DNA of 64,000 nucleotides from Limnochordaceae bacterium (GCA_014896295.1 JADBKR010000005.1:372001-436000); one strand, 5' to 3'; shown: positions 47,649-55,268, numbered from the stretch's first letter. Made by a program: numbers and translations. The notes: generated by a model from the sequence alone, not told the origin.

Positions 47649-47976
47649 CGGTCCGTCCGCCTCCGAGGCGCCGATCCCTGACCGGCGATCCCGTTCTCGC
47701 GAGACTGTTTCGTAACGTGGAGCGCAAATTCCTTCTCGAAGACCGCGGTCGTATACCATGTGCATGTTGCCGCGACGTATTCGGAATCGATTTCTAACTG
47801 ATCCACGGGTAACCCACCCCGCCCGTCGTTCCGGTCGCCCCGGCGGCTTTCCCCTTCCCGATCCGGTGCCCGCCCCAAGAGGCAAACCCCGGCCACCCGC
47901 GGAAATGGGTCCTCGTGGCCGATACCGATACGGACGGAGGCGCACCGATGCAGGGCCAGGCCGGGAGAGAGCGTCG
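47649..47976. other. Divergent control region between lacI and ROK kinase genes
   Basis: 328 bases. It contains the operator candidate at 47782-47795 and a perfect 10-base palindrome GACCGCGGTC at 47741-47750. I see no clear sigma-A promoter pair on either strand and no extra gene. Confidence 0.45.
47782..47795. promoter_or_regulatory. Candidate LacI-family operator between lacI and the kinase gene
   Basis: CGGAATCGATTTCT has a CG-centred near-palindrome (AATCGATT) and matches TGnAAnCGnTTnCA at 8 of 10 fixed positions. Placed where it could control lacI itself and the ROK kinase gene. Confidence 0.4.
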
Positions 47977-48954
47977 ATGACTTATCGGGTGGGCGCGGAT
48001 CTCGGGGGCACGTACTCCAAAGCCGCCGTGGTAGACCAAGAAGGCCGCGTGATGGCCCGTTTCTCGGAGCCCACGCCACGTGCTCGGGACCCAGAGGCAT
48101 GCGTGGAGGGCCTCTTGGCGGCCATCCGCCGGGCGGCCGACTGGGTCGAGGCCCGTGTGGGCCGCTCTCCGGAGGGGTACGGGGTGTCGGTCAACTCCCC
48201 CTTCGAGCACGGCGACGTCATCCACCTCAACAACAACCTCCCTGCGCTGGAGGGCTTCGCCCTGCGCTCCTACCTGCGCCGGCGGCTCGAAGCGCCGGTC
48301 GTGCTGGAGTGGGACATCAACGCCGCGCTCCTGGGCGAGCTCTGGGCGGGAGCGGCCAGCGGCCGCCGGCGCGTCGTCATGGTCAGCATCGGCACCGGCG
48401 TCGCCGCGGCCATCAGCGTACGAGGCCAGCTCCTTCGCTGGGTCTACGACCAGACTCCGGGCGAGATGGGGCACATGGTGGTGGCCCGGGACGGCCCGGT
48501 ATGCACCTGTGGCGGGCGTGGCTGTTGGGAGGAGATGGTCTCGTCGCGGGCCGTCTTGCGCATCGCCCGGGAAATCGCCGCCGGCGGCGATTTCCCGGCT
48601 CTCCGAGCCCTGCTGGACGGCCGGACCGCGCTGACCCCGGAGGCCATCTCCCGCCTGGCCGATACGGGTGATCCGGGAGCCCGGGCCGTCTGGCAGGAGG
48701 TAGGCGAGTGGCTGGGCGTCGGGATCGCAAGCCTCGCCCAGATCTTCCTTCCCGACCGGGTGGTGGTGGGCGGCGGCATCAGCCTTGCGGGGGAGAAGCT
48801 CCTCGCGCCCTGCCGGGCCTCCGTCGACCGGCACGTGGGGGATGCGCTGCGGGGCAGCTTCGACATCGTACCGGCGGCGCTGGGACAGGACTCCGCACTG
48901 GTGGGAGCCGCCTCGCTCGTGAGCGACTCACCCGGAGGGCCGCCGGCGCGTTGA
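47977..48954 (+). CDS. ROK-family sugar kinase (glucokinase-like)
   Basis: 325 residues from ATG 47977 (GGGAGAGA 6 bases upstream). No helix-turn-helix, so an enzyme and not a repressor. ATP site RVGADLGGTYSKAAVVDQEG; catalytic Asp region VLEWDINAALLGELWAGA; zinc motif GPVCTCGGRGCWEEMVSSRA; and DRVVVGGGISLAGEKLL. Likely phosphorylates glucose or a close hexose released from the sugar carried by the neighbouring transporter. The usual EN-D catalytic triplet is replaced by EWD-N here, which may mark a different substrate. Divergent from lacI. Confidence 0.9.
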   Translation: MTYRVGADLGGTYSKAAVVDQEGRVMARFSEPTPRARDPEACVEGLLAAIRRAADWVEARVGRSPEGYGVSVNSPFEHGDVIHLNNNLPALEGFALRSYLRRRLEAPVVLEWDINAALLGELWAGAASGRRRVVMVSIGTGVAAAISVRGQLLRWVYDQTPGEMGHMVVARDGPVCTCGGRGCWEEMVSSRAVLRIAREIAAGGDFPALRALLDGRTALTPEAISRLADTGDPGARAVWQEVGEWLGVGIASLAQIFLPDRVVVGGGISLAGEKLLAPCRASVDRHVGDALRGSFDIVPAALGQDSALVGAASLVSDSPGGPPAR

Positions 48955-48976
48955 GAGCACTCCATCCCGAAGCAGG

Positions 48977-49063
48977 TGGTGCGGGCGAAGGGACTCGAAC
49001 CCCCAAGGGCTTTCGCCCAGCAGGTCCTAAGCCTGCCGCGTCTGCCGGTTCCGCCACGCCCGC
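48977..49063 (-). tRNA. tRNA-Leu(TAG)
   Basis: 87 bases on the reverse strand, starting GCGGGCGTGGCGGAACCGGC. Acceptor stem GCGGGCG/CGCCCGC; anticodon stem GCAGG/CCTGC around CTTAGGA, so anticodon TAG; long variable arm TGGGCGAAAGCCC, the class II mark; T arm GGGGGTTCGAGTCCC; discriminator A and encoded CCA. Confidence 0.95.
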
Positions 49064-49078
49064 ACCGTCTCACCTCGG

Positions 49079-49084
49079 AGTATA
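49079..49084 (-). promoter_or_regulatory. Extended -10 promoter of tRNA-Leu
   Basis: Reverse strand TGCTATACT: a TATACT -10 box with the TGn extension. The -35 position (GGCGCC) does not match consensus. Start would be near 49072, just before the tRNA. Confidence 0.6.
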
Positions 49085-49176
49085 GCACAGGGGATGGGGC
49101 GGGCGCCGCGCGGCACCACCCGGCGGGCCGCGATAGCGCACGCCACGAGCTCCGGCGGCATGTGCTGAAAATGGTA

Positions 49177-49206
49177 TTGACACCCGCTCGTTGCCTGTGC
49201 TACCAT
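49177..49206 (+). promoter_or_regulatory. Sigma-A promoter upstream of the SAM riboswitch
   Basis: TTGACA (49177-49182), 18-base spacer ending in TGC, TACCAT (49201-49206). A perfect -35 and an extended -10. Start near 49213, about 16 bases before the riboswitch. Confidence 0.75.
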
Positions 49207-49228
49207 CCGGCCAAACCAAACAGCGGTC

Positions 49229-49318
49229 CCTTATCAAGAGCGGGCGAGAGACCGGCTCGATGACCCCCGGCAACCTGCGAGCCTGACGGCGGTAAGGTGC
49301 CAATCCCGGAGGATAAGA
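49229..49318 (+). ncRNA. SAM-I (S-box) riboswitch aptamer
   Basis: Matches the S-box consensus along its length: CTTATCAAGAG at the 5' side, CTCGATGACCCCCGGCAACC in the middle (the GATGA...CCGGCAACC core), GGTAAGGTGCCAATCCCGG, and GGATAAG closing helix P1 (CTTATC 49230-49235 with GATAAG 49312-49317). Binds S-adenosylmethionine and turns the downstream gene off when SAM is plentiful. In S-box systems the controlled genes are for methionine, cysteine or SAM supply, which bears on the function of the next genes. Confidence 0.95.
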
Positions 49319-49373
49319 GGACGAGGTACATCGTCCTCTCCCGCGCGGCCCATGAGCCGCAGGAGAGGATTTT
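49316..49373 (+). terminator. Riboswitch expression platform: antiterminator and terminator
   Basis: Two exclusive helices. Antiterminator: AGAGGACGA (49316-49324) with TCGTCCTCT (49331-49339), which uses the last bases of P1. Terminator: TCCTCTCC (49334-49341) with GGAGAGGA (49362-49369), enclosing a small GCGGC/GCCGC hairpin and followed by TTTT. With SAM, P1 forms, the antiterminator is blocked and the terminator folds. The AGGAGAGG-ATTTTC-ATG here looks like a start signal but opens a frame that is not metM. Confidence 0.8.
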
Positions 49374-49546
49374 CATGGACCGTCCTTCTTCGGTTTGCGT
49401 TCTGCCCATTCGCGGACGCCCCTCCGGCCGGTGCGGGTGCAACGGTGGACCTTCTGTGCCCTGTCGGCGGCGTGCAGGCCGCCTGCGGTCGCCGGTGGGA
49501 ATGCACGTGGCACGGGGTGTCGACCCCGCTCCTGGGACGCTGGCTC

Positions 49547-50890
49547 ATGGGGGGTGCCTTGGTATTGGCAGCCGCGGGCCTTCAGTGCCGGGAGTGTGGC
49601 AAGACCTTCCTGATGGGCCCTCAGTACGCGTGCGACGCCTGTTTCGGGCCGCTCGAACCGATCTACGACTACGGCGCGCTCCCGGGGCCGGCCCAACTCC
49701 GGGCGCGCATCGCCTCGGGCCCCGCCAGCATGTGGCGCTACGCCGACCTGCTCCCGGTGGCTCACGATCCGGAGACCGACCTGCAGGCCGGCTTCACTCC
49801 CCTGCTGCACGCCCGGCGGTTGGGCCGCTTGCTGGGGCTGGAGCGGCTCTTCCTCAAGAACGACGCCGTCAACCCCACGTGGTCGTTCAAGGATCGAGTG
49901 GTCTCGGTGGCCGCTGCCGCGGCGCGCCGCTTCGGCTTCGAGGTGCTGGCGTGTGCCTCTACCGGCAACCTGGCCAACTCGGTGGCCGCCCACGCCGCCC
50001 GGGCCGGCATGCCCGCCTACGTCTTCATCCCGGCGGGCCTCGAGCGCCCCAAGGTAGTCACCTCGGCCATCTACCACCCCACCATCGTGGAGGTGGAGGG
50101 AACCTACGACGACGTCAACCGACTCTGCGCCCAGATCGCCGACGAGCGGCCCTGGGCCTTCGTCAACGTCAATCTACGCCCGTTCTACGCCGAGGGTGCC
50201 AAAACCCTCGCCTACGAGGTCGCCGAGCAGCTCGGCTGGCACGTCCCCGATCACATCGTGGTCCCGGTCGCTTCGGGCAACCTGCTCGTCAAGATCACCA
50301 AGGGCTTCCGCGAGCTCCAGCGCCTGCGCCTGGTAGAAGCGAGCCCGGCACCGCGGGTGCACGGAGCCCAGGCGGCCGGATGCTCTCCGGTGGCCAGGGC
50401 TTTTCGCGAGGGCCGAGAGTACGTGGACCCGGTCGTCCCCGACACCATCGCCCGCAGCCTGGCCATCGGTAACCCGGCCGACGGCCGCTACGTCCTGCAG
50501 ATCGCCCGATCGAGCGGGGGCGTGGTCGAGGCCGTCAGCGATCAGGAGATCGTCGAAGGGATCGCGCTCCTGGCCCGTACCGAGGGCATCTTCACAGAGA
50601 CGGCCGGCGGCACCACCGTCGCCGTCCTCAAGCGCCTCGCCGAGCGCGGGGCCTTCGGGCGCGACGAGACGGTGGTGGCCTATATTACAGGGATGGGTTT
50701 GAAGACGCTGGACGCCGCCGAGGGTGTCGCGGGCCAGGCCGTGACCATCGCTCCCACCCTGCGCAGCTTCGAGCAGGCCTTGCACGAGGCGGTGGCGGCC
50801 GGGGGCAGGGCCGGCCACGGGCTTGCCGGCAACGGACACCTGCATGGCGGCCGGCTCCAGCCGGCTGGCGTACCGGCGTCGGATCGCTAG
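49547..50890 (+). CDS. metM: Threonine-synthase homologue, probable MetM-type homocysteine synthase
   Basis: 447 residues from ATG 49547. A fold-type II PLP enzyme. An N-terminal zinc ribbon has Cys14, Cys17, Cys29 and Cys32 (CREC...CDAC). PLP Lys115 lies in NPTWSFKDRVVS; the phosphate/substrate loop is CASTGNLANSVAAHAARAG. FVNVNLRPFYAEGAKTLAYE and TIARSLAIGNPADGRYVLQI are the segments shared with the Streptomyces threonine-synthase-like MetM, reported to turn O-phosphohomoserine and a carrier thiocarboxylate into homocysteine. Two local facts favour that role over threonine synthase: a SAM riboswitch upstream and a sulfur-carrier gene directly downstream. Plain threonine synthase remains possible. 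The C-terminal ~45 residues are a Gly/His-rich extension. The start lacks a strong ribosome-binding site; 49374-49546 holds no other gene. Confidence 0.85.
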   Translation: MGGALVLAAAGLQCRECGKTFLMGPQYACDACFGPLEPIYDYGALPGPAQLRARIASGPASMWRYADLLPVAHDPETDLQAGFTPLLHARRLGRLLGLERLFLKNDAVNPTWSFKDRVVSVAAAAARRFGFEVLACASTGNLANSVAAHAARAGMPAYVFIPAGLERPKVVTSAIYHPTIVEVEGTYDDVNRLCAQIADERPWAFVNVNLRPFYAEGAKTLAYEVAEQLGWHVPDHIVVPVASGNLLVKITKGFRELQRLRLVEASPAPRVHGAQAAGCSPVARAFREGREYVDPVVPDTIARSLAIGNPADGRYVLQIARSSGGVVEAVSDQEIVEGIALLARTEGIFTETAGGTTVAVLKRLAERGAFGRDETVVAYITGMGLKTLDAAEGVAGQAVTIAPTLRSFEQALHEAVAAGGRAGHGLAGNGHLHGGRLQPAGVPASDR

Positions 50891-50946
50891 CATGTATGGC
50901 GTGCGTGCGCCCCAGGCGCACCACTCGGGGGGAGACGTTTCGCACC

Positions 50947-51225
50947 ATGGCAGTGACGGTGAGAGTACCCCAGCTCTTGCGTGGCCTGACCAACGGGGAG
51001 AAGGAGGTCCAGGTCGAGGCGTCCACCGTGGCCGAGGCCATCCAGGCCCTCGAGCTGCGTTATCCGGGCATCCGCCAGCGCCTGGTCGACGGGGGAGGCG
51101 ACCTGCACCGCTACGTCAACCTGTTCGTCAACGACCAGGACGTCCGGCTGCTCTCGGGCCTCGATACGCCGCTGCCCGAAGGATCCGAAATCGCCATCGT
51201 GCCCGCCATGGCCGGCGGGTGTTGA
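50947..51225 (+). CDS. metO: MoaD/ThiS-type sulfur carrier protein, probable MetO
   Basis: 92 residues from ATG 50947 (GGGGAG 12 bases upstream). Ubiquitin-like beta-grasp: VTVRVPQLLRGLTNGEKEVQ, then VAEAIQALELRYPGIRQRLV and YVNLFVNDQDVRLLSGL. Carrier proteins of this type end in Gly-Gly, are adenylated by a MoeB/ThiF enzyme and carry sulfur as a thiocarboxylate. Here the end is PAMAGGC: one Cys follows the Gly-Gly, so it must be trimmed by a protease first, or the Cys has its own role. Placed right after metM, as in Streptomyces. The adenylating enzyme with a rhodanese domain is encoded 2.8 kb downstream. Confidence 0.88.
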   Translation: MAVTVRVPQLLRGLTNGEKEVQVEASTVAEAIQALELRYPGIRQRLVDGGGDLHRYVNLFVNDQDVRLLSGLDTPLPEGSEIAIVPAMAGGC

Positions 51226-51354
51226 CCTTCACCCACGGCGGCGCCGCGCTCTGACGGCGCGGGCGCCGCCATCCCGCCCGTAACCCGCGCACTCCGGCTC
51301 CGATCCTACCCGGCGGCTGCAAAGACCGCCTGGACGAAGGAGGAGAGGGTACCC

Positions 51355-52353
51355 GTGCACCTTTCAGACCGTCCCCTTTCTCGTTGCTCTGCCAGGTCCT
51401 CGAGGTGCCTGCGGCGTTCGTCCGGGAGCTGGATGCTCGTTGCCGCACTCCTGGCCCTGTTGTTGTCCGTCGTTCCGCTGGGCCGCGGCCCGGCGGCCCT
51501 GGCGGCCGGCACCGCACCGCTCCCCGGCCCGCTGGTCGACCCCACCTGGCTGGCCGCTCATCTCGACGGGCCTTTCGCTCCCCGTCTGCTCGACGTCCGC
51601 ACGGATCCCTCCGCGTTCGCTCGAGGGCACATCCCCGGCGCCCTGCCGGTCGACCCCAGGGCCGATCTGGTGGATCCTTCCAACCCCGTCGAAGGGATGG
51701 CCGCTACGCCCCAGCAGTTCCAGCGGCTGATGCAGCGGCTGGGGATCGGGCGGGAGGAGCCGGTGGTGCTCTACGACGACCAGCAGGGCCTGTGGGCCGC
51801 CCGGGCCTACTGGGTCTTCAAGCTGTACGGGCATCCGCACGTGGCCGTCCTGGACGGCGGCATCACGCGCTGGACGCGGGAGGGGCGCAAGACCGAGACC
51901 GGGTCGCCGCCCTCGCCGGCCCTCTCCTCCCGCGACCTCTCGCCGTACCCCGTCCCTACGCCTGACAGGCAGCTGGTGGCGACCTGGCAAGACGTGCAGC
52001 GGATCCTCGGCCAGGCTCGGGTCTGTGACGTGCGCTCCCCCCAGGAGTACGCCGGCCTCGACGTGAGGGCGGCCCGGGGCGGGCACATCCCGGGCTCCGT
52101 CAATCTCGAGTGGTCGCTCGTGACTCGTCCCGACGGCACCTTCAAACCCGTACCGGAGCTCCGGAAGCTCTTCGAGAGCGCGGGGCTCGGCCCCGGTGCG
52201 GCCGCCGAAATCGTGGTCTATTGCCAGACGGGCGTCCGGGCGGCCCATACCTGGTTCGTCCTGCACGAACTGCTGGGCTACCCGTCGGTGCGCGTCTACG
52301 ACGGCTCCTGGGCCGAGTGGGGCAACCGGCCCGATCTTCCCGTGGAACGCTGA
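51355..52353 (+). CDS. Exported two-domain rhodanese sulfurtransferase
   Basis: 332 residues from GTG 51355 with GGAGGAGAGG 5 bases upstream. A signal peptide or anchor lies at about 25-50 (WMLVAALLALLLSVVPLG, then PAALAAG). Two rhodanese domains follow: an inactive one (LLDVRTDPSAFARGHIPGAL, with Asp in the place of Cys in YDDQQG) and an active one with Cys290 in VVYCQTGVRAAH. The CQTGVRA loop is close to those of thiosulfate sulfurtransferases. So it works outside the membrane on thiosulfate or polysulfide. Directly upstream of a YeeE/YedE transporter gene, so it probably prepares sulfane sulfur for import. Confidence 0.9.
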   Translation: MHLSDRPLSRCSARSSRCLRRSSGSWMLVAALLALLLSVVPLGRGPAALAAGTAPLPGPLVDPTWLAAHLDGPFAPRLLDVRTDPSAFARGHIPGALPVDPRADLVDPSNPVEGMAATPQQFQRLMQRLGIGREEPVVLYDDQQGLWAARAYWVFKLYGHPHVAVLDGGITRWTREGRKTETGSPPSPALSSRDLSPYPVPTPDRQLVATWQDVQRILGQARVCDVRSPQEYAGLDVRAARGGHIPGSVNLEWSLVTRPDGTFKPVPELRKLFESAGLGPGAAAEIVVYCQTGVRAAHTWFVLHELLGYPSVRVYDGSWAEWGNRPDLPVER

Positions 52354-52383
52354 GCGAAACGCTGAACGAAAGGAGGAGCGCCC

Positions 52384-53703
52384 GTGAACCCCCTGGGTCA
52401 ACCCGCCGCCGCAACGGCCTGGCACCTTCCCGCCACCACCGTCCCTGGCCGCCACCCTCGGGGCGCTCGGAGTCGCCGGAGCCGGCTGGTATGTGTCGCA
52501 GCTCGGCCGGGACTACGTGCTCTTCTGGGCCTTCGGGGTGGCCCTCGGGGTGGTGTTGCAGCGCAGCCGCTTCTGCTTTGCGTCGGCGTTTCGGGATCTG
52601 TTCTTGTTCGGCGGCTCGTCCACGCTGAAGGGGATCCTGGCCGGCATGGCGGTGGCCTCGACGGGGTTCGCCCTGCTCGAGTCCAAGATGGTGAGCATGC
52701 CGGGCCTGCCGGGGGTGCTCCCGCCGGAGGCGCACCTGTTCCCGCTGGGATGGCACCTGGTGGTGGGCGGGGTGCTGTTCGGCATCGGGATGACCGTGGC
52801 CGGCGGGTGCGTCTCGGGCACGCTGTATCGGATGGGCGAAGGCTACGCCGCCTCGTACGCCGCCTTTGCCGGGATCGTGGTGGGCCTGGGCCTTGCCGCT
52901 CATAGCTGGGGCTTCTGGTGGGAGCACTTCATCGGGCCGGGGCCCGTCGTCTGGCTCCCCCGCTACCTGGGGTACGCCGGAGCGCTGGCACTGACGCTGG
53001 CGGGGATCGGGGCGGTCTGGCTGCTGCTCGAAGTCCGCGAGGCCCGTTTGCCGGCGGCCGCCTTCGTGACGGCCGGGCAGGCCGGAGGAGCGCCTTGGTC
53101 GCCCGCCGATCCGGCCTCCGTACCGGCCGCCGGGCCGGGTGCCGGGGGGATCGCGACGCCCCGCCCGTCAGCGGTGCGCCGGCGCCTTGCCGCCCTCGCC
53201 CGCCCGATTCTGCGAGATGGCTGGCCGGCGCTTACCGGGGGAGTCCTGCTGGGCCTGCTCAACGTGTACCTTTACGTAGCCCACATGCCGTGGGGGGTGA
53301 CCGGGGAGATCTCCCGCTGGGCGGTAGAGCTCTCGACCCTGCTCGGCTGGCCGCCGGGGCCCCTGCCCGGAGCCGGCCAGCTGCCCGGGTGCACCCTGAC
53401 CCTGGGCGGCAGCCGCCTGGTGAGCCACTCCCTCATGCTCGATCTCGGGATGGTGGCCGGGAGCTTCACGGCGGCCCTGGCGTCTGGAGAGTGGCGGTGG
53501 CGTATGCCACGCCAGCCCCGGCGCTTCGTCCAGTCCGCTGCCGGTGGCATCCTCATGGGCTACGGGGCGGCGCTGGCCGGGGGTGCACCATCGGCGCCTT
53601 CTTCTCGGCCATCCCGTCCCTCGGCCTCAACGGGTGGGTCTTCGGGGCCGCCCTGCTGGCCGGCGCCGGCCTCGGGAGCCGGCTGGTGCGGCGGTTCGCG
53701 TGA
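52384..53703 (+). CDS. YeeE/YedE-family sulfur transporter, two frame breaks
   Basis: A multi-membrane protein of the family whose founding member imports thiosulfate. Core motifs: VVLQRSRFCFASAFRDLFLF, AGGCVSGTLYRMGEG, and near the end AGGCTIGAFFSAIPSLGLNG. The conserved GGC cysteines are those that handle thiosulfate in YeeE. Start GTG 52384 has AAAGGAGGAG upstream, but its frame joins the main frame only if one base near 52416-52421 is dropped; a GTG at 52493 is in the main frame but would cut off membrane helix 1 (LAATLGALGVAGAGWYV). A second break is at the GGGGG run 53579-53583: one more G restores AGGCTIG and the C-terminus to the stop at 53701-53703. Expected length ~439 residues. Confidence 0.88.
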
Positions 53704-53775
53704 GACGTGACCCGGTGGCTCTCGAAAAACGGTACAATGCTCCACGCGGAGCGGCGAAGGGGGTTTCGATGACCC

Positions 53776-54054
53776 GTGGTGCTGGACGTTCGGGGCGAGA
53801 TCTGCCCCTACCCGATGCTGAAGGCCGTGGAGGCACTCGCGCGGCTTGCTCCGGGCGAATCCCTCGAGGTGATCACCGATCACCCGCCCGCGCTCCAGAC
53901 CATCCCGGCATACACCTCCCGCCTGGGCTACTCGAGCCGGATCGAGCCGGCGGGGCCGGGCGTGTGGAAGGTCGTCGTATCCAAGACGGAGGCGGCGCCT
54001 CGCCCGCAAGTGGCCGGAGCGCCTTCCGTGAAGGGAGCTATGTCGCGGCCATGA
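53776..54054 (+). CDS. tusA: TusA-family sulfur relay protein
   Basis: 92 residues from GTG 53776. Small two-layer protein with the TusA signature: LDVRGEICPYPMLKAVEALA, with Cys10 in CPYP as the persulfide carrier. A usual partner of YeeE/YedE, encoded just upstream. The C-terminal ~20 residues extend past the fold. The ribosome-binding site (AAGGGGG) is better spaced for an ATG at 53769, seven bases earlier and in another frame; one extra C in the CCC run at 53773-53775 would reconcile the two (then MTVVLDVRGEICPYP). ATGA overlap with the next gene. It should take sulfur from the transporter and pass it to the MoeB-rhodanese protein or to others. Confidence 0.92.
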   Translation: MVLDVRGEICPYPMLKAVEALARLAPGESLEVITDHPPALQTIPAYTSRLGYSSRIEPAGPGVWKVVVSKTEAAPRPQVAGAPSVKGAMSRP

Positions 54055-55268
54055 GAGGTGTCCCCTTGCTCACCGGCGAGCAGATGCAGCGGTACAGCCG
54101 CCAGATCCTCCTGCAGGAGGTCGGGGTGGAAGGCCAGCGCAAGCTCCTCGAGTCGCGGGTGCTGATCGTGGGGGCAGGCGGGCTCGGCTCGCCCACGGCC
54201 CTCTACCTGGCGGCGGCCGGGGTCGGCACCCTGGGCATCGTCGACGGCGACCGGGTCGACCTCACCAATTTGCAGCGCCAGATCCTCCACTTCACCCACG
54301 ACGTGGGCCGCCCCAAGACCCAGTCGGCCCGGCGCACCCTGGAGGACATCAATCCCGAGGTCGAGGTGCGCCCATACCAAACGGTGCTCACCTCGGACAA
54401 CGCCCTGGAGATCCTGCGGGAGTACGACGTGGTCGTCAACGGGTGCGACAACTTCCCGACCCGGTACCTGGTCAACGACGCCTGCGTCTTGCTGGGAAAG
54501 CCCCTCGTCGACGCCAGCATCCTGCGCTGGGAGGGGCAGGCGACGACGTATCTGCCGGGGCACGGGTGCTACCGCTGCCTCTTCCCCACCCCGCCGCCCC
54601 CCGGCAGCGTGCCCAGCTGCGCGGACGCCGGGATCATCGGGGCTCTCGCCGGCTTCTTCGGCACGCTGCAGGCGCTCGAGGCCGTCAAGGTGCTGCTCGG
54701 GATCGGGGAGACCCTGGTCAACCGGCTGCTGCTGTTCGACGCGCTGTCCGCCGACATCCGGGTGGTGCGCTACCAGCGCGACCCTGCCTGCCCGGTTTGC
54801 GGCGACCACCCGACCGTGACCCGCCTCATCGACTACGAGGAGTTTTGCGGCGTGCCCCAGCGCCACCCGGCGCCGCAGGCGCAGGCCCAGCAAGCGGCTA
54901 GCTCGGGCGACGGCCCGGCCGGCGAGGCCACGCCGGCCGTCGACGGCGGGGTCGCGCAGCTGAGCCCTCCCGACGTGTGGAAGGGGGTGCAGGAGGGCCG
55001 GGTGGTGCTCCTCGACGTGCGAGAGAAAGCCGAACGGGACATCATGCGCATCGAGGGCTCGCTCTGGATTCCCCTGGGAGAGTTGCCCCAGCGGCTCCAC
55101 GAGCTGCCGAAGGGCCGTGACCTGGTCGCCTACTGCGCGGTCGGTGAACGAAGCGCCAGAGCAGTCGCCCTCTTGCGCCGGTCGGGATGGGAGCGTGCCT
55201 TCAACCTGCAGGGTGGCATCATCGCCTGGCTCAACCACCAGCTGCCGGTGGAAGGCCCTTCGTCCTGA
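54051..55268 (+). CDS. MoeB/ThiF adenylyltransferase fused to rhodanese (MoeZ type)
   Basis: 405 residues from ATG 54051 (overlaps the tusA stop). E1-like domain: RYSRQILLQEVGVEGQRKLL, nucleotide loop GAGGLGSP (41-48), DLTNLQRQILHFTHDVG with the conserved Arg/Gln, and zinc cysteines in GCYRCLFP and ACPVCGDHP. A linker of ~35 Ala/Gly/Gln residues leads to a C-terminal rhodanese domain with Cys362 in YCAVGERSARA. MoeZ-type enzymes adenylate the C-terminal Gly of sulfur carriers (MoaD, CysO) and load sulfur onto it. Natural partner of the MetO-like carrier in the same cluster; it could also serve molybdopterin or thiamine carriers. Confidence 0.94.
   Translation: MRGVPLLTGEQMQRYSRQILLQEVGVEGQRKLLESRVLIVGAGGLGSPTALYLAAAGVGTLGIVDGDRVDLTNLQRQILHFTHDVGRPKTQSARRTLEDINPEVEVRPYQTVLTSDNALEILREYDVVVNGCDNFPTRYLVNDACVLLGKPLVDASILRWEGQATTYLPGHGCYRCLFPTPPPPGSVPSCADAGIIGALAGFFGTLQALEAVKVLLGIGETLVNRLLLFDALSADIRVVRYQRDPACPVCGDHPTVTRLIDYEEFCGVPQRHPAPQAQAQQAASSGDGPAGEATPAVDGGVAQLSPPDVWKGVQEGRVVLLDVREKAERDIMRIEGSLWIPLGELPQRLHELPKGRDLVAYCAVGERSARAVALLRRSGWERAFNLQGGIIAWLNHQLPVEGPSS

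Noticed and set aside
49375..50472. ATG with a perfect Shine-Dalgarno directly after the riboswitch
   Set aside because: The frame is Arg/Pro/Gly-rich, matches no family and overlaps metM; the apparent ribosome-binding site is the 3' arm of the riboswitch terminator.
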